Positions 43,236-51,621 are shown, counted from the first letter of the stretch. The stretch: 64,000 nucleotides of DNA from Bacillota bacterium (GCA_023415575.1 JAEZKF010000040.1:3894-67893), one strand, 5' to 3'. Notes: generated from the letters alone by a model not told the origin. Numbers and translations: made by a program.

Positions 43236-43264
43236 TTGCAATTCCTTTTTGGGTGAATTATAAT
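43236..43264 (+). promoter_or_regulatory. Promoter of the allose kinase gene
   Basis: TTGCAA (43236-43241), 17-base spacer, TATAAT (43259-43264), about 80 bases before alsK. It is back to back with the minus-strand promoter 85 bases away. Both begin with a similar TTGCA-TTCCT word, suggesting joint control. Confidence 0.65.
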
Positions 43265-43342
43265 AAAGACGCAGAAAAATAATCGGTAATAAACAATCAT
43301 AAAACCAACCTAAACCAAACTATTGCATCACGAGGTGATAAC

Positions 43343-44278
43343 ATGATCAGCAACCATTCCAGCAAGTCCTATATGATTGGTATTGATATCGGCGGTACAA
43401 ACTTCCGGTTTGGGGCAGTTTTGCAAACAGGTCAGGTGATACACTCAAAAATCGTAAGCAGCAGGGACTCCTTTCGACACGGTGACCCGATAGAAGTCCT
43501 TACTGCTAGTATCGGTGAGCTTATTATGGAAACAGACGGTAGCCCCGCGGGTATCTGCATCGGGTTTCCCGGAACCGTATCCAAGGATAAGACAACCGTT
43601 ACCTCCTGCCCAAACCTCCCGATGTTTGACGGCATTAACGTGAGTAAGGCTTTAAATGAGCACTTTCACGTTCCCGTTATGGTTGAGCATGAGGTTATTC
43701 TCTTGCTGTGCAATGATATGCACGAGTTCAACCTCTTTGATAAAGACTGCGTCATAGCGGTATATTTGGGTACGGGGCTCGGTAACTCAATGTATATCCA
43801 CGGCCGATTTCTTGAAGGAAAGAACGGTAGCTCCGGCGAGCTCGGGCATATCCCGGTAGAAGGAAATACGCAACATTGTCCGTGCGGAAATGATGGCTGT
43901 ATCGAGCTACGAGCCTCCGGAAAACGCTTAGAGGAGATAAGAAATACATATTTCCCCGAGACGGCAAACCTCGAGGAGGTGCTCAAATTACACGCAAGCC
44001 ACCCCGTTATTTTGGAATTTATCGATTGTGTTTCGATTGCAATTGCTACCGAGATCAACATTCTGGATCCCGACTGCATCCTGCTAGGCGGCGGCGTCAT
44101 CAGTATACCTACCTTTCCCTATGACTCCCTTATTGACCACATCCGCCTACATACCCGCAAGCCTATACCCGAAAGCAATCTGGAGTTTATTCGCATCCCC
44201 AAGGACCCGCACCAAGGAATTCGGGGCGCAGGAATCTATGGGTGGAGTCATATCGGGCAATCATCTGAACGTTTTTAA
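43343..44278 (+). CDS. alsK: D-allose kinase (ROK family)
   Basis: Phosphorylates an aldohexose, in E. coli D-allose, to the 6-phosphate. 311 aa ROK kinase: phosphate loop MIGIDIGGTNFRFGAVLQ, ICIGFPGTVSKDKTTVTSCPNLPMFDG, AVYLGTGLGNSMYIHGRFLEGKNGSSGELGHIPVEG, and the zinc/ROK signature HCPCGNDGCIE. From memory, E. coli AlsK shares the SKDK-T-NLP, AxYLGTGxG, GELGHIP, HCxCGNxGC and DPDxxxLGGGV stretches. That is closer than generic glucokinases. Followed by the matching epimerase, with rpiB further downstream, which supports the allose assignment. Ribosome site GAGGTG. Confidence 0.82.
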   Translation: MISNHSSKSYMIGIDIGGTNFRFGAVLQTGQVIHSKIVSSRDSFRHGDPIEVLTASIGELIMETDGSPAGICIGFPGTVSKDKTTVTSCPNLPMFDGINVSKALNEHFHVPVMVEHEVILLLCNDMHEFNLFDKDCVIAVYLGTGLGNSMYIHGRFLEGKNGSSGELGHIPVEGNTQHCPCGNDGCIELRASGKRLEEIRNTYFPETANLEEVLKLHASHPVILEFIDCVSIAIATEINILDPDCILLGGGVISIPTFPYDSLIDHIRLHTRKPIPESNLEFIRIPKDPHQGIRGAGIYGWSHIGQSSERF

Positions 44279-44307
44279 ACGTTTTATTTGTTTTATTAAC
44301 GTTTTTC

Positions 44308-44337
44308 TTGACATTTTTACCGTTTTTGTGGTTATAT
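44308..44337 (+). promoter_or_regulatory. Promoter of alsE with repeated AACGTTTT words
   Basis: TTGACA (44308-44313), 18-base spacer, TTATAT (44332-44337). Upstream and across it are GAACGTTTTTA (about 44269), AAACGTTTTAT (about 44279), TAACGTTTTTC (about 44298) and ACCGTTTTTG (about 44319). The same word recurs near the minus-strand promoter. Confidence 0.5.
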
Positions 44338-44375
44338 TATGGTAATGCAACACCGAATACAAAGGAGAATGCACA

Positions 44376-45032
44376 ATGAACAAGATTTCCCCGTCCGTGA
44401 TGTGTATCGATATGCTCGACTTTGAAAACCAGATTAAGAGTCTGGATGCGGCGGGCGTTGATTATTATCACATCGATATTATGGACGGACACTACGTACC
44501 AAACTTCGCACTAAGCACTTACACCATGCAGGACATTGCGCGCGTTTCTAAAACCCCTATGGACGTTCATCTGATGGTGACCAATCCCGACCAATACATA
44601 GAGGTATTTGCAAAGGCCGGCGCAGAGATTATTACTCCGCATATTGAAGCGCTTCTCCACCCCATCCGCACGCTGAAGTTTATTCGCTCCTTGGGAAAGA
44701 AGGCTGGAATCGCCATCAACCCCGCAACCGATATCTCGAGCATCGAATATATGCTGGACTTCCTTGATATGGTGTGCGTCATGACAGTCGACCCCGGGTT
44801 CGCCGGTCAGACCTTGATCCCTTCTACGGTTAACAAGATTACCGCCCTGCGCAAGATGTTCGATGCTGCCGGCAAGCAAATCGACATCATGGTTGACGGT
44901 CAGGTTAAAGAAGAGACCGCCCCCATGCTTACTGCAGCAGGTGCAAATGTACTGGTATTGGGCTCTTCCGGCCTTTTTAAGTTCAAACCCTCCGAGTATA
45001 AAGAGGTTGTAGAAAAGTATAAGAGTATGTAA
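44376..45032 (+). CDS. alsE: D-allulose-6-phosphate 3-epimerase (ribulose-phosphate 3-epimerase family)
   Basis: Converts allulose-6-phosphate to fructose-6-phosphate in allose catabolism. 218 aa TIM barrel. Metal ligands and signatures: KISPSVMCIDMLDFENQI, YHIDIMDGHYVPNFALS (His, Asp), MDVHLMVTNPDQYI (His), CVMTVDPGFAGQTLIP and IDIMVDGQV (Asp). The SPSxMC-D-L start and MTVDPGFAGQ-IP match E. coli AlsE better than Rpe (from memory). GGAGA ribosome site. The gene lies between allose kinase and a cupin phosphoglucose isomerase. Confidence 0.85.
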   Translation: MNKISPSVMCIDMLDFENQIKSLDAAGVDYYHIDIMDGHYVPNFALSTYTMQDIARVSKTPMDVHLMVTNPDQYIEVFAKAGAEIITPHIEALLHPIRTLKFIRSLGKKAGIAINPATDISSIEYMLDFLDMVCVMTVDPGFAGQTLIPSTVNKITALRKMFDAAGKQIDIMVDGQVKEETAPMLTAAGANVLVLGSSGLFKFKPSEYKEVVEKYKSM

Positions 45033-45124
45033 GGCTGCACCCCAAGAATACAACGTCACAACAACCCTGCAAATGAAGAATCAAACTACCAAATAAACTA
45101 CTCCACAATGAAAGGTGCTTTGCT

Positions 45125-45940
45125 ATGGAAAGACTTGAGCTTTTTGGCTTCCCGGTCACATTTAACGAAAGCGACAACATGCTTATACCTGATGCGAAAG
45201 GCATCTCCTATGAACAGCATAGCCGCAAGCTCTCAAAAGGCATGTTCGGCCTGCTTGCTGATAAGAATTACTGCATAGAGGATGATCCATATTATGATTT
45301 TTATCTCTCTATCGGGGTTGATGCAGACAGAGAGAAATTCAAGGCAGTGAACCTGCGTTATGACAGTACCGTGATTATGCAGGGCTGTGCAGGCGATGAA
45401 TTCAAAAAGACCGCCGGGCATTTTCACTGTGATGTGCCCGGAAAAGGGATGAGCTATCCCGAATACTATCAGGTGATTAAGGGCAAGGCCTTGTTTGTGA
45501 TGCAGAGGGTAACCGATTATCGCACCGAGGGCAGCATGGTTGTAGAGGATGCAATCCTTGCTGAGGTAAACGCCGGTGAGTCCATCGTCATTCCCCCCAA
45601 CTACGGACATTGCACCGTCAACATCAGCGATGAGACCATGGTCTTTGTAAACCTTGTTTCTTGCAGCAGCACCAACTATTATGATTCTGTCAAAAAGAGC
45701 GTTGGCATGTGCTGCTACATCAAAAAAGGGAAAAACGGCGGCTACTTCGTGGAAAACAACCCATCCTATCAGTTTACCTGCGAGCCGAAGATTGTAACCC
45801 CAACCGACAACGATGCACTCGGCATCCACAAGGGTGTTCCCGTGTATACACAATTTTTAAACGCTCCGGATAAATTCGCTTACTTAAACAGCCCCGAAAA
45901 TAACATGTCCGACTATTTTGCAGTATTTGCGGCGAAATAG
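45125..45940 (+). CDS. pgiA: Glucose-6-phosphate isomerase, cupin (archaeal) type
   Basis: Metal-dependent cupin isomerase for fructose-6-phosphate/glucose-6-phosphate, unrelated to the usual Pgi. 271 aa. Central double-stranded beta-helix with ligands in KTAGHFHCDVPGKGMSYPEYYQVIKGKALFVMQ (His-x-His and Glu) and the late His in VIPPNYGHCTVNI. Additional N- and C-terminal extensions (about 60 and 70 residues) are present. Such enzymes occur in archaea and in scattered bacterial sugar operons. In this operon it may act on allulose-6-phosphate or fructose-6-phosphate; which one is not known. Confidence 0.85.
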   Translation: MERLELFGFPVTFNESDNMLIPDAKGISYEQHSRKLSKGMFGLLADKNYCIEDDPYYDFYLSIGVDADREKFKAVNLRYDSTVIMQGCAGDEFKKTAGHFHCDVPGKGMSYPEYYQVIKGKALFVMQRVTDYRTEGSMVVEDAILAEVNAGESIVIPPNYGHCTVNISDETMVFVNLVSCSSTNYYDSVKKSVGMCCYIKKGKNGGYFVENNPSYQFTCEPKIVTPTDNDALGIHKGVPVYTQFLNAPDKFAYLNSPENNMSDYFAVFAAK

Positions 45941-45950
45941 CAAACCCTTC

Positions 45951-45984
45951 ATACACGGTAGCTGTTTATACAGCTACCGTGTAT
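45951..45984 (+). repeat. Intercistronic hairpin
   Basis: ATACACGGTAGCTG (45951-45964) and CAGCTACCGTGTAT (45971-45984) pair perfectly over 14 bp with a 6-nt loop. No strong U-run follows, so it may reduce, not stop, transcription into the PHP gene or protect the upstream mRNA. Confidence 0.6.
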
Positions 45985-46017
45985 TGATGTTTCATTTTCC
46001 TGATAGGAGGTGGCACA

Positions 46018-46866
46018 ATGGCTCAAATGAGCGGAGACCTGCATTGCCATAGCATCCATTCAGACGGTTCAAATACCGTGGAGCAGATAGTGGACTTTGC
46101 ACTGCGCCGAGGGCTTACCCACATTGCCCTCACCGACCACGATACGATGGCAGGGGTGGAGGAAATTACCCGATGTGCTGCGCAAAAGGGTCTTTGTGTA
46201 ATACCGGGTGTAGAGTGTACCTCCACCGATTACAGGCGAAACCGGCCGGTTCACATGCTGTGCTACTTCCCTAAAGACCGAGAATCACTGACATCCTTTT
46301 TGAATGTGACTTTGGAAAACCGCCGCATCGCCAAAATGGAGATGGTGCAAAAGCTTAAAAAACTGTACCCGATTACCGATGAGGACGTACTGCGTCTAAG
46401 CCAAAAGAGTGCGTCCATCCACGAGGTGCATCTCATGCAGGCTATAGCAGACATGGGCTATACCCCTACCGTCTGCGGACCACTTTTAACCGAGCTCATA
46501 GGTAAAAACGGTAGCTGCTATGTTCCGGTAAAGTATCCCGACATCATGGATACCGTCAACATGATACGAAAAGCAGGTGGATTGGCGGTTCTTGCACATC
46601 CGGGACAGTTTAACTCTCTTGAGCTTGCGCAGGAGCTGTGCGAGCAAGGCTTACTCGACGGAATAGAATGCTATCATCCCAGAAACACACCCGAGGTTAC
46701 AACGTATTGCCTTGACCTTGTGAAAAGGTACAGCCTTGTTGAGACCGGAGGAACGGACTTTCACGGTATGTACTCTTCTAAACCCAAGCCGGTAGGAACC
46801 TGTACAACAGAGGGACATCAACTGCTTCGACTCATTGAGCTGGGGCAAGGTAGCGCAAGTAGATGA
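46018..46866 (+). CDS. PHP-domain phosphoesterase
   Basis: 282 aa metal-dependent phosphoesterase of the polymerase-and-histidinol-phosphatase fold (YciV/RNase AM-like group). Metal motifs: DLHCHSIHSDGSNT at residue 7, IALTDHDTMAGVEE near 38, IPGVECTS, GLAVLAHPGQF near 190, and the C-terminal GGTDFHG. Starts ATG 46018 after AGGAGGTGG. In this sugar operon it may clear a phosphorylated intermediate; related proteins act on nucleotides or short RNA. Assignment to a substrate is not possible. Confidence 0.87.
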   Translation: MAQMSGDLHCHSIHSDGSNTVEQIVDFALRRGLTHIALTDHDTMAGVEEITRCAAQKGLCVIPGVECTSTDYRRNRPVHMLCYFPKDRESLTSFLNVTLENRRIAKMEMVQKLKKLYPITDEDVLRLSQKSASIHEVHLMQAIADMGYTPTVCGPLLTELIGKNGSCYVPVKYPDIMDTVNMIRKAGGLAVLAHPGQFNSLELAQELCEQGLLDGIECYHPRNTPEVTTYCLDLVKRYSLVETGGTDFHGMYSSKPKPVGTCTTEGHQLLRLIELGQGSASR

Positions 46867-46878
46867 AAGGAGCAAGTT

Positions 46879-47328
46879 ATGATTGCATTGGCAAGCGACC
46901 ATGTTGGGCTGGAACTCAAAAAGGTGATTATGGACTACCTAGACGAACTAGGCCTGACTTACAAGGATTTTGGAACCCATGATACCCACCGCTGTAACTA
47001 TCCCGAATACGCACTGAAAGCGGCTAACGCAGTTTCAAGCGGAGAGTGCGACAGGGGTATAATCTTTTGCGGGACGGGGATCGGCATCTCGATTGCAGCA
47101 AATAAGGTGATGGGCATACGCTGCGTCGTGTGCAGCGAGCCGTATTCCGCCCTTTTATCCCGTCAGCACAACGATACCAATATGCTTGCTTTGGGCAGCC
47201 GCGTTGTCGGTGCAGAGCTTGCAAAGATGATTGTGAAGTGCTGGCTGGATGGCGAGTATGAGGGCGGCCGGCATGCAGTTCGGATTGCGCAGATCGCCTC
47301 CATTGAGCAAACCGGAAAATTGAATTGA
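46879..47328 (+). CDS. rpiB: Ribose-5-phosphate isomerase B / allose-6-phosphate isomerase
   Basis: 149 aa RpiB/LacAB family sugar-phosphate isomerase. MIALASDHVGLELKKVIMDYL is the typical N-terminus, YPEYALKAANAV follows, and the catalytic Cys is in GIIFCGTGIGISIAANKVMGIRC. E. coli RpiB also converts allose-6-phosphate to allulose-6-phosphate, exactly the step needed between allose kinase and the epimerase in this operon. Ribosome site AAAGGAGC. The role in allose use is inference from context. Confidence 0.9.
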   Translation: MIALASDHVGLELKKVIMDYLDELGLTYKDFGTHDTHRCNYPEYALKAANAVSSGECDRGIIFCGTGIGISIAANKVMGIRCVVCSEPYSALLSRQHNDTNMLALGSRVVGAELAKMIVKCWLDGEYEGGRHAVRIAQIASIEQTGKLN

Positions 47329-47355
47329 TAGATACATATAGCAAGGAGCAGTCAG

Positions 47356-47751
47356 ATGATTAAGGGAATTGACCATATCACTATCAACGTAAAGGACCTT
47401 GAAAAGACGCTTTACTACTACCAAAACCTGTTGGGTCTTGTGCCCTTGCCGACTGTAGACATGGGCGATCATGTTTTATACTATTTTGCGCTTCCCAGTG
47501 GCGGAAAGCTGGAGCTTGTCATCTACAACTACGAGACCAGAGACCTCGGCGCTATCGCAACTGACCGCGGAACGGCTCGCCATCTGGCTTTCGTGGTGGA
47601 TGACGTCTACACTGTTGAGAAAAAGCTGACTGAGGCAGGGTATCCCTTCCACGTGCCTGTTAGCTATGTAGAGAAGCTCGGCTTTCACGGCGGGCTTACC
47701 AAAGATCCCAACGGATTCGAGCTGGAGTTCCTAGAGTACCAATCACGATAA
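47356..47751 (+). CDS. VOC-family (glyoxalase/bleomycin-resistance fold) protein
   Basis: 131 aa with the paired beta-alpha-beta-beta-beta modules of the vicinal oxygen chelate fold: GIDHITINVKDLEKTLYYYQNLLGLVPLP and RHLAFVVDDVYTVEKKLTEAGYPF, ending with DPNGFELEFLEY. Putative metal ligands His6, Glu in KLELVIYN and Glu in FELEF. Last gene of the operon. Possible isomerase, epimerase or glyoxalase; not determinable. Confidence 0.85.
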   Translation: MIKGIDHITINVKDLEKTLYYYQNLLGLVPLPTVDMGDHVLYYFALPSGGKLELVIYNYETRDLGAIATDRGTARHLAFVVDDVYTVEKKLTEAGYPFHVPVSYVEKLGFHGGLTKDPNGFELEFLEYQSR

Positions 47752-47870
47752 TTCCTTTCTTTCCTTAAGCCCATCGAAGGTTGTAACAGTGCCAGAACTC
47801 GGCTTTCGATGGGCAAGACCTAAAGAGTATTATTCATGCATATTAGGCTAGGAGCACGATACGGATAAGA

Positions 47871-47912
47871 GAAGCAGACTGAAGGTACTCATCGTTGCGG
47901 TCTGCTTCTTTT
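47871..47912 (+). terminator. Terminator of the allose operon
   Basis: GAAGCAGAC (47871-47879) pairs with GTCTGCTTC (47900-47908) around a 20-nt loop, followed by TTTTATT. Confidence 0.55.
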
Positions 47913-48001
47913 ATTGTGTTTAAGGAAAGGGGGGTGGAGAAAGCCCCACATACACAGTTTATATTTAAATTCAAGTTGTGAATAGTTTCAGATAATAAAA
48001 G

Positions 48002-48035
48002 AAGAAGCACTTCCGATTTGTCGGAAGTGCTTCTT
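48002..48035 (-). terminator. Terminator of the liv operon
   Basis: A perfect 15-bp stem (48002-48016 with 48021-48035, core AGCACTTCCGA/TCGGAAGTGCT) with a 4-nt loop. On the minus strand it is followed by CTTTTATTAT. Confidence 0.8.
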
Positions 48036-48096
48036 GTCACATAGCGTCAAGCAGTAGAGGTATAGTTTAAATCCCTATGAGTTTTTTATTGTCGAC

Positions 48097-48807
48097 CTAC
48101 TCGCCAAGATAGGCCTTTTTGACCGATTCATCATGAATTAAGTCCTGTGCGTTGCCGGAGAGAACAATCTTGCCGGTCTCTAGTACATAGGCGCGGTTGG
48201 CAATGGTGAGTGCCTTTTTGGCATTCTGCTCAACCAACAGCACGGTGGTTCCGCTTTCGCTGATGGACTTAATAATATCAAAAATCTCGCTCACCAAGAT
48301 GGGAGATAGTCCCATTGACGGTTCATCCATCAGAATGATTTTCGGATGAGACATGAGTGCTCTTCCCATTGCAAGCATTTGTTGCTCGCCGCCGCTTAAA
48401 GTTCCCGCCACTTGGTGTTTGCGCTCTTTCAGTCTCGGGAAACGCTGATAGACGGTTTTTAGAGACGCTTCGATCTCGTCCTTGTCCTTCCTTGTGAAGG
48501 CACCCAGCTTGAGATTCTCATATACAGTCAGCTGAGAAAAGATGCGGCGGCCTTCCGGAACGTGGGCGATACCCATTTCAACGATTTTATGGGCGGGAGT
48601 TTTGGTTAGCTCCTGATCCTGAAATTTGATTGAGCCGCCTTTGGCTGCTATAAGACCGGTTATGGTGTGCAGAATCGTGGTTTTTCCGGCACCATTTGCA
48701 CCAATTAAGGCGATTACTTCCCCTTCGTTAACCTCAAAGGATATGCCTTTAATGGCCTGTATAACACCGTAGTAAACGGAAAGGTCGCTAATTGTAAGCA
48801 TTGCCAT
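48097..48807 (-). CDS. livF: Branched-chain amino acid ABC transporter ATP-binding protein
   Basis: One of two ATPases of a hydrophobic amino acid (HAAT) importer. About 236 aa: Walker A ALIGANGAGKTTILHTITG, signature LSGGEQQMLAMGRALMSHPKIILMDEPSMGLSP, H-loop LLVEQNAKKAL. ATG 48807 has GAGGTAG upstream; the longer frame to 48876 runs into livG. Last gene of livJ-H-M-G-F on the minus strand. Confidence 0.95.
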   Translation of the reverse strand: MAMLTISDLSVYYGVIQAIKGISFEVNEGEVIALIGANGAGKTTILHTITGLIAAKGGSIKFQDQELTKTPAHKIVEMGIAHVPEGRRIFSQLTVYENLKLGAFTRKDKDEIEASLKTVYQRFPRLKERKHQVAGTLSGGEQQMLAMGRALMSHPKIILMDEPSMGLSPILVSEIFDIIKSISESGTTVLLVEQNAKKALTIANRAYVLETGKIVLSGNAQDLIHDESVKKAYLGE

Positions 48808-48817
48808 ATTGCTACCT

Positions 48818-49576
48818 CTATTCTCCCAGATATGCCGCGATAACCTCTGGATTATTAAGTACCTCGGAGGTTTCACCTGCGGCTAAAAGGGTTCCGAAAT
48901 TAAGAACCGAAAGCTCCTCACAAATACCGGAGACCAGCTTCATATCGTGTTCAATCAGCAGAATTGTCATGTCAAACTTATCGCGAATCAGACGTATCGT
49001 TTCCATCAGCTCATCTGTCTCGTTGGGATTCATACCGGCTGCCGGCTCATCGAGCAAAAGCAGTTTTGGACCGGTGGCAAGCGCACGGGCGATTTCCAGC
49101 TTGCGCTGCTTTCCATAGGGCAGATTGGATGCAACAGTGTCTTTTTCCTTGTCCAAATCAAACACCTTTAGAAGTTCTAACGCTTCCTTTTCCATTTCAT
49201 GCTCCTCTTTATAAAAGCGGGGCAAGCGGAAGATGCTATCAAACATGGTGTTCTTATGTTTGTTATGTAATCCGACCTTAACATTGTCAATAATGCTCAT
49301 GTTCTTGAACAGACGAATGTTCTGAAAGGTTCGGGCAATTCCTTTTTTGTTGATCTCAATCGGTGTTTTTCCGGTGAGGTCTTCGCCATCCAGATAAAAG
49401 GTGCCGTGTGAAGGCTTATATACCCCGGTAAGCATGTTAAAAATTGTCGTTTTACCGGCGCCGTTCGGACCGATTAAACCATAAAGCTGTCCTTTTTTGA
49501 CGGTTAGGCTGATGTCATCCACAGCCTGAAGGCCGCCAAAGGAGATACCTAAGTTTTTTACCTCAAGCAGTTCCAC
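48818..49576 (-). CDS. livG: Branched-chain amino acid ABC transporter ATP-binding protein
   Basis: Second ATPase of the HAAT importer. 252 aa: GLIGPNGAGKTTIFNMLTGVYKPSHG, the extended LivG insert containing HNKHKNTMFDSIFRLPRFYKEE, NLPYGKQRKLEIARALATGPKLLLLDEPAAGMNP, LLIEHDMKLV. It is separated from livM by 5 bases and from livF by 10, so translation is probably coupled. Confidence 0.95.
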   Translation of the reverse strand: MELLEVKNLGISFGGLQAVDDISLTVKKGQLYGLIGPNGAGKTTIFNMLTGVYKPSHGTFYLDGEDLTGKTPIEINKKGIARTFQNIRLFKNMSIIDNVKVGLHNKHKNTMFDSIFRLPRFYKEEHEMEKEALELLKVFDLDKEKDTVASNLPYGKQRKLEIARALATGPKLLLLDEPAAGMNPNETDELMETIRLIRDKFDMTILLIEHDMKLVSGICEELSVLNFGTLLAAGETSEVLNNPEVIAAYLGE

Positions 49577-49581
49577 TTATG

Positions 49582-50574
49582 TCACACTCCTTTCTTTGCA
49601 AATACTCTTTTGCGGAGTACAACGATCTTTTCTTTTGCCTTTAGCTTTAAAGCATTGACTCGAGGTGAAGCACTCGCGAGCATCATAAAGATAAGTGCCA
49701 GTGCATAAATGAGCAGACGGTATTGGTCAAAGTCTCTCAGTATTTCAGGCAGGAAGGTAATGACTGTGGCCGCAATAATAGAGCCTAAGAGGTTGCCCAT
49801 TCCGCCGAATACGACCATAACCAAAACTTCAATCGATACGTTGTAATTGAAGTTCGCCGGTTCAATAAAGTTGATATAGTGTCCCAATATAACGCCGGCA
49901 ATGCCTGCAAAAAAGGCGCTCACTGTAAAGACTTTAATCTTATAGGATTTGATGTTGATTCCGACCGATTCAGCCGCAATGGCATTGTCGCGTATCGCGG
50001 TGATTGCACGTCCGTGACGGGATGTTACAATATTGCGGATAACGAGCAAAGTAATGAGTACCAGCGCATAAGAGAATGAGAAGGTTTTAAACTTTGAGCC
50101 CAAGGAGGGGATTCCGTCAAGGCCGGAGGTTCCTCCGGTTATGGGAATAATCTTAATAAACGAACGAATAATCTCACCGAAAGCCAGGGTTACGATAGCA
50201 AGATAGTCTCCCTGCAGTCGAAGGATAGAGGAGCTGATTAAAAATCCGCCGATGGCGGCAACCGTTCCGCCGATAAGAACAGCTATAATAAAGCGCAATT
50301 CTATCGGAAGTGTGGAGTTTATCGAAAAGATACATCCAGCATAGGCACCCAATGCAAAGAATCCCGCATGACCTAAGGACAGCTCGCCCAAGAATCCTAC
50401 GACAAGGTTCAGTGACAATGCTAAGATGACATTATAGCACGCCTTGATAAAAAGGGTTTGGGTAGCACGCGGAATCACATTGGCGTTCATGCCGTAGGCA
50501 ATGAGTGCGTAAACTACAATGGCTGCGGCAACAAAGATTAAGTTTTGATATAGTTTTAAAGTTTTCTTTTTCAT
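49582..50574 (-). CDS. livM: Branched-chain amino acid ABC transporter permease
   Basis: Membrane subunit of the HAAT importer. 330 aa, about nine hydrophobic segments. Landmarks: LNLVVGFLGELSLGHAGFFALGAYAGC, RLQGDYLAIVTLAFGEIIRSFI, SRHGRAITAIRDNAIAAESVGIN, EVLVMVVFGGMGNLLGSIIAATVITFLPE. Pairs with LivH. Confidence 0.95.
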   Translation of the reverse strand: MKKKTLKLYQNLIFVAAAIVVYALIAYGMNANVIPRATQTLFIKACYNVILALSLNLVVGFLGELSLGHAGFFALGAYAGCIFSINSTLPIELRFIIAVLIGGTVAAIGGFLISSSILRLQGDYLAIVTLAFGEIIRSFIKIIPITGGTSGLDGIPSLGSKFKTFSFSYALVLITLLVIRNIVTSRHGRAITAIRDNAIAAESVGINIKSYKIKVFTVSAFFAGIAGVILGHYINFIEPANFNYNVSIEVLVMVVFGGMGNLLGSIIAATVITFLPEILRDFDQYRLLIYALALIFMMLASASPRVNALKLKAKEKIVVLRKRVFAKKGV

Positions 50575-50580
50575 TACCGC

Positions 50581-51468
50581 TTACACCTTTTCCGTAATTT
50601 TTTTGCCCAGAAGTCCTGTAGGTTTTAACACGAGCATGATGATAAGTATTACAAAGGCAAATCCGTCAGAAGCGGCATTCAGACCATCAGGCAGGTAGCT
50701 TGCCGTGAGGGCTTCAATCAAACCAATCAGCAGGCCGCCAATCATTGCGCCCGGAATACTGCCGATGCCGCCGAATACAGCTGCGGCGAAGGCCTTGATG
50801 CCAAACAAACCGCCGGTGTAGGGATCAACGTTTAAGTACTTTGCCGAATAAAGAATGCTGGCAACGCCGGCCAAGGCAGAACCGATGATAAAGGTGATAG
50901 AGATGGTGCGATTCACATTAATGCCCATGAGTTGTGCGGCACCCTTATCCTCCGATACGGCCAACATTGCGCGTCCTATTTTTGTCCTTTTAATAAAGGT
51001 GTAAAGACCGATCATGATAACAAGGGTCGTGACCCAGATGATAACCGAGATTCCGGAAACAGAAACCCCAAGCAGATCAAAGCTGCCGACATCAATGAAT
51101 TTGACGATGAATTTGCGGTTAGCACCGAAAAAGAGAAGTGCGAGGTTTTGAAGCAGATAGCTGACTCCAATTGCTGTGATGAGAACCGTGAGGGGTGATG
51201 AATGACGAAGCGGTTTGTAGGCCAGCTTCTCCACAACAAAGCCTAAAAGGGCGCAGAAGACAACGCAAAGAACCATCGCCAAAGGCACGCTAAGCGAAAG
51301 CTGCGAAATGAAAACCACAATGGTATAAGCACCAACCATGATGACGTCACCATGAGCAAAATTTAGCATTTTGGCAATACCGTACACCATGGTATATCCC
51401 AGGGCTACAAGTGCATAAACACTTCCCAAGTTAATACCGTCTATGAGTGTCATTATAAATTGTTGCAT
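50581..51468 (-). CDS. livH: Branched-chain amino acid ABC transporter permease
   Basis: Membrane subunit of the HAAT importer. 295 aa, about eight helices. Landmarks: IDGINLGSVYALVALGYTMVYGIAKMLNFAHGDVIMVGAY, RTKIGRAMLAVSEDKGAAQLMGINVNRTI, LFGIKAFAAAVFGGIGSIPGAMIGGLLIGLIEAL. It starts 113 bases after the hairpin that follows the receptor gene. Confidence 0.95.
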   Translation of the reverse strand: MQQFIMTLIDGINLGSVYALVALGYTMVYGIAKMLNFAHGDVIMVGAYTIVVFISQLSLSVPLAMVLCVVFCALLGFVVEKLAYKPLRHSSPLTVLITAIGVSYLLQNLALLFFGANRKFIVKFIDVGSFDLLGVSVSGISVIIWVTTLVIMIGLYTFIKRTKIGRAMLAVSEDKGAAQLMGINVNRTISITFIIGSALAGVASILYSAKYLNVDPYTGGLFGIKAFAAAVFGGIGSIPGAMIGGLLIGLIEALTASYLPDGLNAASDGFAFVILIIMLVLKPTGLLGKKITEKV

Positions 51469-51570
51469 AAATTGCCCCTCTTTTCGGTGGTTGTAATGTT
51501 AGATACTTACTGCTTTTAAAATAGTTCGGATATTTTCCGAATTATTTTAAAAACGGTAAACAATTGCAAA

Positions 51571-51601
51571 TACGGGGAAGATGTATAATGTCTTCCCCGT
51601 A
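51571..51601 (-). repeat. Hairpin between livJ and livH
   Basis: TACGGGGAAGA (51571-51581) and TCTTCCCCGTA (51591-51601) form an 11-bp stem. Only a short T-run follows on the minus strand. As in the sugar transporter operon, it separates the receptor gene from the membrane genes and would favour receptor expression. Confidence 0.6.
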
Positions 51602-51621
51602 TCGAACCTGTTAATTGTACT

